This document shows, piece by piece, positions 6,060-8,990 of a DNA stretch of 8,990 nucleotides. This DNA comes from Paracoccaceae bacterium (lineage in GTDB: Bacteria > Pseudomonadota > Alphaproteobacteria > Rhodobacterales > Rhodobacteraceae), in contig JAFIEC010000068.1 in the NCBI GenBank assembly GCA_020832725.1, positions 1 through 8,990 on the forward strand. The letters run 5' to 3'. Both the position numbers and the translations under genes were made by a program. Numbering within the stretch: the stretch's first letter is position 1; every line of letters begins with the position of its first letter. A model generated the notes under the pieces. That model was not told where the DNA came from, did not search any database, and saw nothing but the letters and a program-made list of their open reading frames with translations.

Positions 6060-6845
6060 ATGCCCACCACCGCATCCCCACCCAAGCGATGGCCCGTCCA
6101 TGTGATCAACATGGCTGCCAACGTGACACGCATGGCCCGGGCCGCCGAACACCTGCGCCGGGCCGGGGTCTCGTTCGATCGGTTCGAGGCGGTGGACGGT
6201 CGGGCGCTGGGGCCGGAGGCGCTGGCCCGGGTCTATGACCCGGTCGCCAATGCCCAACGCTTTCGCCACGCGCTGATCGCACCCGAGATCGGCTGCTACC
6301 TCAGCCATCTGGCCCTGTGGGAGCGGCTGGCGGCCAGCGACGCGCCGGGGTTCGTCATCCTCGAGGACGACCTCGCCGCCGCCGATGACCTTGGCGCGGT
6401 CCTCGATGCCCTTGCGGCCGAGCCCGCGAATGGCTGGGACATGGCCAAACTCTTCTCCCTCGATCCGGCACCGCGCATGCTGGAGACACGCCCGCTGCTG
6501 CCGGGGCGCAGTATCGGGCGGCCCTGGCGCATCCCGTCGACGACGCTGGGCTATGCGATCCGGCGCGAGGCGGCGGCACGGCTTGCGGCACAGGCCTTGC
6601 CCATGGCCCGCCCCATCGACGAGGATCACAAGTTCTTCTGGGAGCACGGCCTGACGATCGTCCTGGTCACGCCCCCGCCGCTGCGGATCGGCGAGGAGGC
6701 AGCCGAGGCCGGCACGATCCGTGCGGCGCGCAAGAGGGCAACGCGGCTGACCTTGCGCGGCCTTGCGCCAAGGGCCTGGCGCACCCTGCGCTATCGCCTG
6801 GGCTACCTGGCGCGACTCTGGCTGCACCGCGCTCTGGGGCGCTAG
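6060..6845 (+). CDS. Glycosyltransferase family 25 (LPS/LOS biosynthesis type)
   Basis: A 261-residue enzyme of the GT25 family, which transfers sugars from nucleotide donors, classically to lipooligosaccharide. Conserved blocks seen are VHVINMAANVTRM (13-25), FEAVDGR (42-48), EIGCYLSHLALWE (76-88), the FVILEDDL donor/metal region (98-105), TLGYAIRREAA (162-172) and PIDEDHKFF (185-193). There is no signal peptide, so it should act in the cytoplasm. The C-terminal tail (221-261) is strongly basic with 12 Arg and 1 Lys and no acidic residue, suggesting contact with the membrane surface or nucleic acid. The ATG follows GGGAG with 6-base spacing. A weak stem (CGGGC/GCCCG, 6028-6032 and 6045-6049) touches this ribosome binding site. 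It lies 62 bp after the AAA ATPase and could be part of the pilus operon or an independent envelope gene. The acceptor is unknown. Confidence 0.88.
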   Translation: MPTTASPPKRWPVHVINMAANVTRMARAAEHLRRAGVSFDRFEAVDGRALGPEALARVYDPVANAQRFRHALIAPEIGCYLSHLALWERLAASDAPGFVILEDDLAAADDLGAVLDALAAEPANGWDMAKLFSLDPAPRMLETRPLLPGRSIGRPWRIPSTTLGYAIRREAAARLAAQALPMARPIDEDHKFFWEHGLTIVLVTPPPLRIGEEAAEAGTIRAARKRATRLTLRGLAPRAWRTLRYRLGYLARLWLHRALGR

Positions 6846-7255
6846 GCCCCCCGTGGCAGCCGTGCTTCCAGCACCTTTCCGTCATCGGTTATGCACGTCC
6901 AGCCGGTGACGACGAACATGCGCTTGATGATCCCCTCCTCGATACGGTCGCGCTCCATCCAGAAGCCCTCGATGTCCACCTCCAGTGCGCGTTCTGCGGC
7001 ACTGCGGGCACCTGCGTCCTCCTCCTGCGCGATCCCCTCCAGCAGGCGGCCCAGCCCGTCACGAAAGGGCTGGCACAGGGGCTGGTTGAACTCGGCGAAG
7101 AAGTCGGGGCTGTCCTCGGGGTCTTCCCACACGTCGATCTGGATGCGGTCACCACCGTCCCAGATCGGATGCGGAAAGAGATGCACCCGGTGCTGTTCCA
7201 GCCGCGCCGCGCGGTGGGCGAGGCGAAGCGCCCGTTCCCGAAATCCTTGTTCCAT
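6842..7255 (-). CDS. Conserved-looking hypothetical protein, 137 residues
   Basis: I do not recognise the family. The protein is soluble and acidic overall, with no signal peptide or membrane segment. It opens with a basic helix (about 4-22), then an aromatic stretch with IWDGGDRIQIDVWEDPEDSPDFF (from 31), a probable helix (62-92) and a C-terminal beta-like part, RMFVVTGWTCITDDGKVLEARL (from 112). Two cysteines are present (61 and 121), not in a CxxC arrangement. The start is well supported by AGGAGAGAG a few bases before the ATG. Coding is supported by that site, by the domain-like composition, and by the absence of a better gene on the other strand. Its stop overlaps the glycosyltransferase stop tail to tail (shared CTAG). 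It lies downstream of the thioredoxin-like gene, 66 bp away, with an inverted repeat between them. Confidence 0.75.
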   Translation of the reverse strand: MEQGFRERALRLAHRAARLEQHRVHLFPHPIWDGGDRIQIDVWEDPEDSPDFFAEFNQPLCQPFRDGLGRLLEGIAQEEDAGARSAAERALEVDIEGFWMERDRIEEGIIKRMFVVTGWTCITDDGKVLEARLPRGA

Positions 7256-7268
7256 GGCTCTCTCCTGT

Positions 7269-7295
7269 CGCTTGCGAGAAATGTGAACGCAAGCG
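7269..7295 (-). promoter_or_regulatory. Perfect 8-bp inverted repeat upstream of the 137-residue gene
   Basis: CGCTTGCG (7269-7276) and CGCAAGCG (7288-7295) are exact reverse complements around an 11-base AT-rich spacer (AGAAATGTGAA) in otherwise GC-rich DNA. The repeat ends about 4 bases before the AGGAG site of the 137-residue gene on the - strand. It could be an operator dyad or an mRNA hairpin controlling translation. No T-run follows in the direction of transcription, so a terminator is unlikely. Confidence 0.45.
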
Positions 7296-7301
7296 CCGCG
7301 C

Positions 7302-7316
7302 CTGCCAAGGGGGCAG
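7302..7316 (-). other. Small 5-bp stem after the thioredoxin-like gene
   Basis: CTGCC (7302-7306) and GGCAG (7312-7316) pair around five bases, right after the thioredoxin-like stop codon in - strand order. There is no following T-run. It may be the 3' hairpin of that gene, or chance. Confidence 0.25.
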
Positions 7317-7321
7317 CCAGG

Positions 7322-7741
7322 TTACGCCGAAAGCGCGCGATCCAGCAGCGCGCGGATCGGGGCCTCGCGGGTTTCGGCAACAAGGCGGCCGATCTCCGTC
7401 TCGCCGCGCATCAGCACAAGAGTGGAGCGGCGCGGTATCTCCATCTCCTGCACCAGCGGGCCACCGCGATGCGTGTCCCAATCCACGACGACAAAGGCGA
7501 TGGCCGCGTCATAGGCGGGCTCGGAGGCACGCAGGCGCTGCAGCACCCGCCCCTGCGCCCGGCAAGTGCTGCACCACGGGGCGAAGAAATCCAGCAACAC
7601 CGCCTGCCCCCGCGCCTCGGCGGCGCGCAGCACTTCGGGCGCATAGGGGATCATGGCCTCGCCCGCCAGCAGCAATGAGGGTGTGGCCAGTGCAAGGGCC
7701 CCGCCGGCCGTGGCGGCAAGGAAGTGACGGCGCGTCTTCAT
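7322..7741 (-). CDS. Exported thioredoxin-like protein with Tat signal, CcdA partner
   Basis: A 139-residue thioredoxin-fold protein expected in the periplasm. The N-terminus MKTRRHFLA with a following hydrophobic stretch (to about residue 26, ending LLLAGEA) fits a twin-arginine signal peptide. The redox site is WCSTC (56-60) after the strand VLLDFFAP. The later strand has RRSTLVLM (104-111), where thioredoxins usually carry the cis-proline; here that position is Ser. The gene lies 28 bp downstream of ccdA, so CcdA probably keeps its CxxC reduced, for use in cytochrome c maturation, disulfide reduction or repair. The start at 7741 follows AAAGG. An alternative ATG at 7759 (adding MKKGSP) has GAGG upstream and is also possible. 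The ATG at 7813 lies inside ccdA and would put 24 polar residues before the signal. The exact client is unknown. Confidence 0.88.
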   Translation of the reverse strand: MKTRRHFLAATAGGALALATPSLLLAGEAMIPYAPEVLRAAEARGQAVLLDFFAPWCSTCRAQGRVLQRLRASEPAYDAAIAFVVVDWDTHRGGPLVQEMEIPRRSTLVLMRGETEIGRLVAETREAPIRALLDRALSA

Positions 7742-7769
7742 GGGCGAACCTTTCTTCATGTCAGAAGCC

Positions 7770-8483
7770 TCAAACCGAGACGGAGAAATCCACAAGCCAG
7801 GGCGGCAGGACATCGAGCAGCCAGACCTCGGTGCGATGATAGAGGCCGGTCAGAAGGAACAACCCCAGCGCGACGAACAGTCCACCGGTCACTTGCCGCG
7901 ACCGGGACGCAAGCGCGCGGAACATGTCCATCCGACGGCGCAGGGCCGTGCGCGCGCCATAGGCCAGCGCCATCAGCACAACGCCCACGCCCAGCGCGAA
8001 ACTGGCCATGATGGCCGCGGCCCGCGCAAGGCTTTCCCCCTGTGCGGCCAGGGCGATCGCCCCGCCCAGGGTGGGCCCGATACAGGGCGACCATACCGCC
8101 CCCAGAAGGGCGCCCGTGCCCGCCTGCCCGGCCAGCGAGCCCCGCTCCATCCGGTCGATCCCGGCATCCGCCCGCGCGGACAGACCGGCGGTCGCGGCGG
8201 CAAGCCGCTCTCCGGCCGCGGGCACCAGCAGGACCATTCCCAGACCGATCAGCACGACCGCGCCCGCCTGCGCCACATCGTCCGGGTCGATGCCAAGGCC
8301 CCGACCGGCAACGGTGACCCCAAGCCCGAGGACGACAAAACTCACCCCCATCCCCGCCGCGAGGGCAACAGGCCCCAGACGCCCCGCCTGCAGGGCAGAG
8401 GCAAGGACGATGGGCAGCATCGGCAACACGCAGGGATTGAGCAACGTGAGCAGACCCGCCGCGAAGCCTGCGACAAATTCCAT
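7770..8483 (-). CDS. ccdA: CcdA, cytochrome c biogenesis/thiol-disulfide transmembrane reductase
   Basis: A six-helix inner-membrane protein of the CcdA/DsbD-beta family that passes electrons from cytoplasmic thioredoxin to periplasmic thiol-disulfide proteins. It is 237 residues, a usual length for CcdA. The two redox cysteines are in the conserved contexts NPCVLP (C18, first helix) and SPCIGPTLGG (C134, fourth helix). Hydrophobic segments lie at about 3-30, 38-60, 70-90, 122-147, 155-176 and 198-215. The ATG is fixed by an in-frame TAG four codons upstream, but the ribosome binding site there is poor. It is followed at once by an exported thioredoxin-like gene, the expected acceptor. Paracoccus/Rhodobacter CcdA is known to serve cytochrome c maturation, and that role is likely but not proven here. 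Confidence 0.92.
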   Translation of the reverse strand: MEFVAGFAAGLLTLLNPCVLPMLPIVLASALQAGRLGPVALAAGMGVSFVVLGLGVTVAGRGLGIDPDDVAQAGAVVLIGLGMVLLVPAAGERLAAATAGLSARADAGIDRMERGSLAGQAGTGALLGAVWSPCIGPTLGGAIALAAQGESLARAAAIMASFALGVGVVLMALAYGARTALRRRMDMFRALASRSRQVTGGLFVALGLFLLTGLYHRTEVWLLDVLPPWLVDFSVSV

Positions 8484-8574
8484 GCAGGCAAACTAGTCCG
8501 CGCCGATGGCGCAGTCATGCGACGGTGCCTTGCAGCGCATCACGTTTGCGTTCGCCGACGCATAACGGGGGCGC
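8484..8574. other. 91-bp spacer between the transporter gene and ccdA
   Basis: It holds several short inverted repeats: GCGCC/GGCGC (8500-8504 and 8508-8512), ATGCG/CGCAT (8517-8521 and 8536-8540) and TGCGT/ACGCA (8547-8551 and 8558-8562). None is followed by a T-run and I see no convincing -35/-10 pair. A ccdA promoter may lie here but cannot be called from sequence. Confidence 0.3.
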
Positions 8575-8990
8575 TCAGCCCGCCTGCGGCTTCTGCCGGG
8601 CCAGTTGCACCGCCAGGATGCCGCCTGCGATGATCGCCACGCCAAGGTACTCCCGCGCGCCCAGCGCCTCTCCCAGAAACACCGCGGCAATGGCCACGCC
8701 GAAGAACGGGTTGAGGAAGTGGAAGGTTGCGGCGCGGGTGGCGCCGATCCGTCCGACAAGCTTGAACCAGACGAAGGTCGCGGCAAGGCCGGGCACGAAG
8801 ATGGTGTAGACATAGGCAAAGGCGATCGTGGGGGTCCAGTTCACCTGCCAGCTTTCCAGCGCGACCCCGACCACAAGCAGCACGGCCGCCCCCACCAGCA
8901 TCTGCAGCTCCACGATCATCAGCACGTTACCGCCCGAAGAGGCCCCGCGCACCGAAAGGGTTGCAAAGGTCAGCGCCAGCACCCCCACCG
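8575..8990 (-). CDS. EamA/DMT-family transporter (C-terminal part, 5' end outside window)
   Basis: This is the second half of a drug/metabolite transporter superfamily protein with an EamA domain. The 138 visible residues contain four or five hydrophobic helices. The typical second-repeat pattern is visible: an N-terminal helix (GVLALTFATLSV), a middle loop with Trp, then AATFVWFKLVGRIGATRAATF and HFLNPFFGVAIAAVFLGEALG, ending with a helix plus a short polar tail (RQKPQAG). EamA transporters are usually about 280-300 residues with two such repeats, so the first repeat lies beyond base 8990. The GTG at 8988 is internal to the frame and is not a start. The substrate cannot be told from sequence; members export amino acids, metabolites or drugs. 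It is 91 bp upstream of ccdA and may be a separate unit. Confidence 0.88.
   Translation of the reverse strand, partial: VGVLALTFATLSVRGASSGGNVLMIVELQMLVGAAVLLVVGVALESWQVNWTPTIAFAYVYTIFVPGLAATFVWFKLVGRIGATRAATFHFLNPFFGVAIAAVFLGEALGAREYLGVAIIAGGILAVQLARQKPQAG

Noticed and set aside
4936..6081. 381-codon - strand open frame opposite the AAA ATPase
   Set aside because: Antisense shadow with no recognisable motif, while the + strand has a complete AAA+ motif set.
5679..6827. 382-codon - strand open frame opposite the ATPase end and the glycosyltransferase
   Set aside because: Antisense shadow crossing two well-supported genes.
7742..7813. Start of the thioredoxin-like gene at 7813
   Set aside because: This would overlap ccdA by 44 bp and put 24 polar residues before the Tat signal.
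7740..8633. 297-codon + strand open frame opposite ccdA
   Set aside because: Extremely rich in Arg, Gly, Pro and Gln. The opposite strand encodes a clear six-helix CcdA with both redox cysteines.
8986..8988. GTG at the right edge as the start of the EamA transporter
   Set aside because: Only one of the two EamA repeats would be present, and the frame is open to the window edge.

Overview
The window is GC-rich throughout and densely coding, with short Shine-Dalgarno-led spacers. It reads like an alphaproteobacterial chromosome, most likely Rhodobacteraceae (Paracoccus/Rhodobacter type). This rests on gene order, protein style and base composition, not on a database match. No tRNA, rRNA, CRISPR array, transposase or integrase is visible, and no gap between genes exceeds about 95 bases.

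Left two thirds, + strand (1-6845): the 3' part of a Flp/Tad (tight adherence) type IVc pilus locus. In order it holds the end of the secretion ATPase CpaF/TadA (5' end outside the window), the inner-membrane platform proteins TadB and TadC, two different tetratricopeptide (TPR) lipoproteins, and a CpaA/TadV-type prepilin peptidase overlapping the second lipoprotein gene by 14 bp. Then come a winged-helix-AAA ATPase of uncertain role and a family 25 glycosyltransferase. The spacing (4, 41, 8, 32, -14, 35 and 62 bp) suits one polycistronic unit. CpaF powers assembly, TadB/TadC form the platform, the peptidase matures Flp pilin, and the lipoproteins probably help secretin or machine assembly. 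The ATPase and glycosyltransferase are the accessory part and the most interesting candidates for undescribed function.

Right third, - strand (8990-6842), convergent with the first block: the C-terminal half of an EamA/DMT-type transporter (5' end outside the window), then CcdA, a Tat-signal-bearing thioredoxin-like protein and a 137-residue cytoplasmic protein of unknown function. CcdA and the thioredoxin-like protein look like a reductant-export pair: CcdA carries electrons across the inner membrane to the exported CxxC protein. The unknown protein and the glycosyltransferase converge tail to tail, and their stop codons share one CTAG palindrome.

Non-coding structure includes a perfect 8-bp hairpin over the tadB stop codon, a 6-bp GC hairpin just before the ribosome binding site of the AAA ATPase gene, and a perfect 8-bp inverted repeat in front of the unknown 137-residue gene. 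A 16-bp perfect palindrome lies inside tadC. I did not find a clearly novel multi-gene system. The AAA ATPase plus glycosyltransferase appended to the pilus genes is the best candidate.
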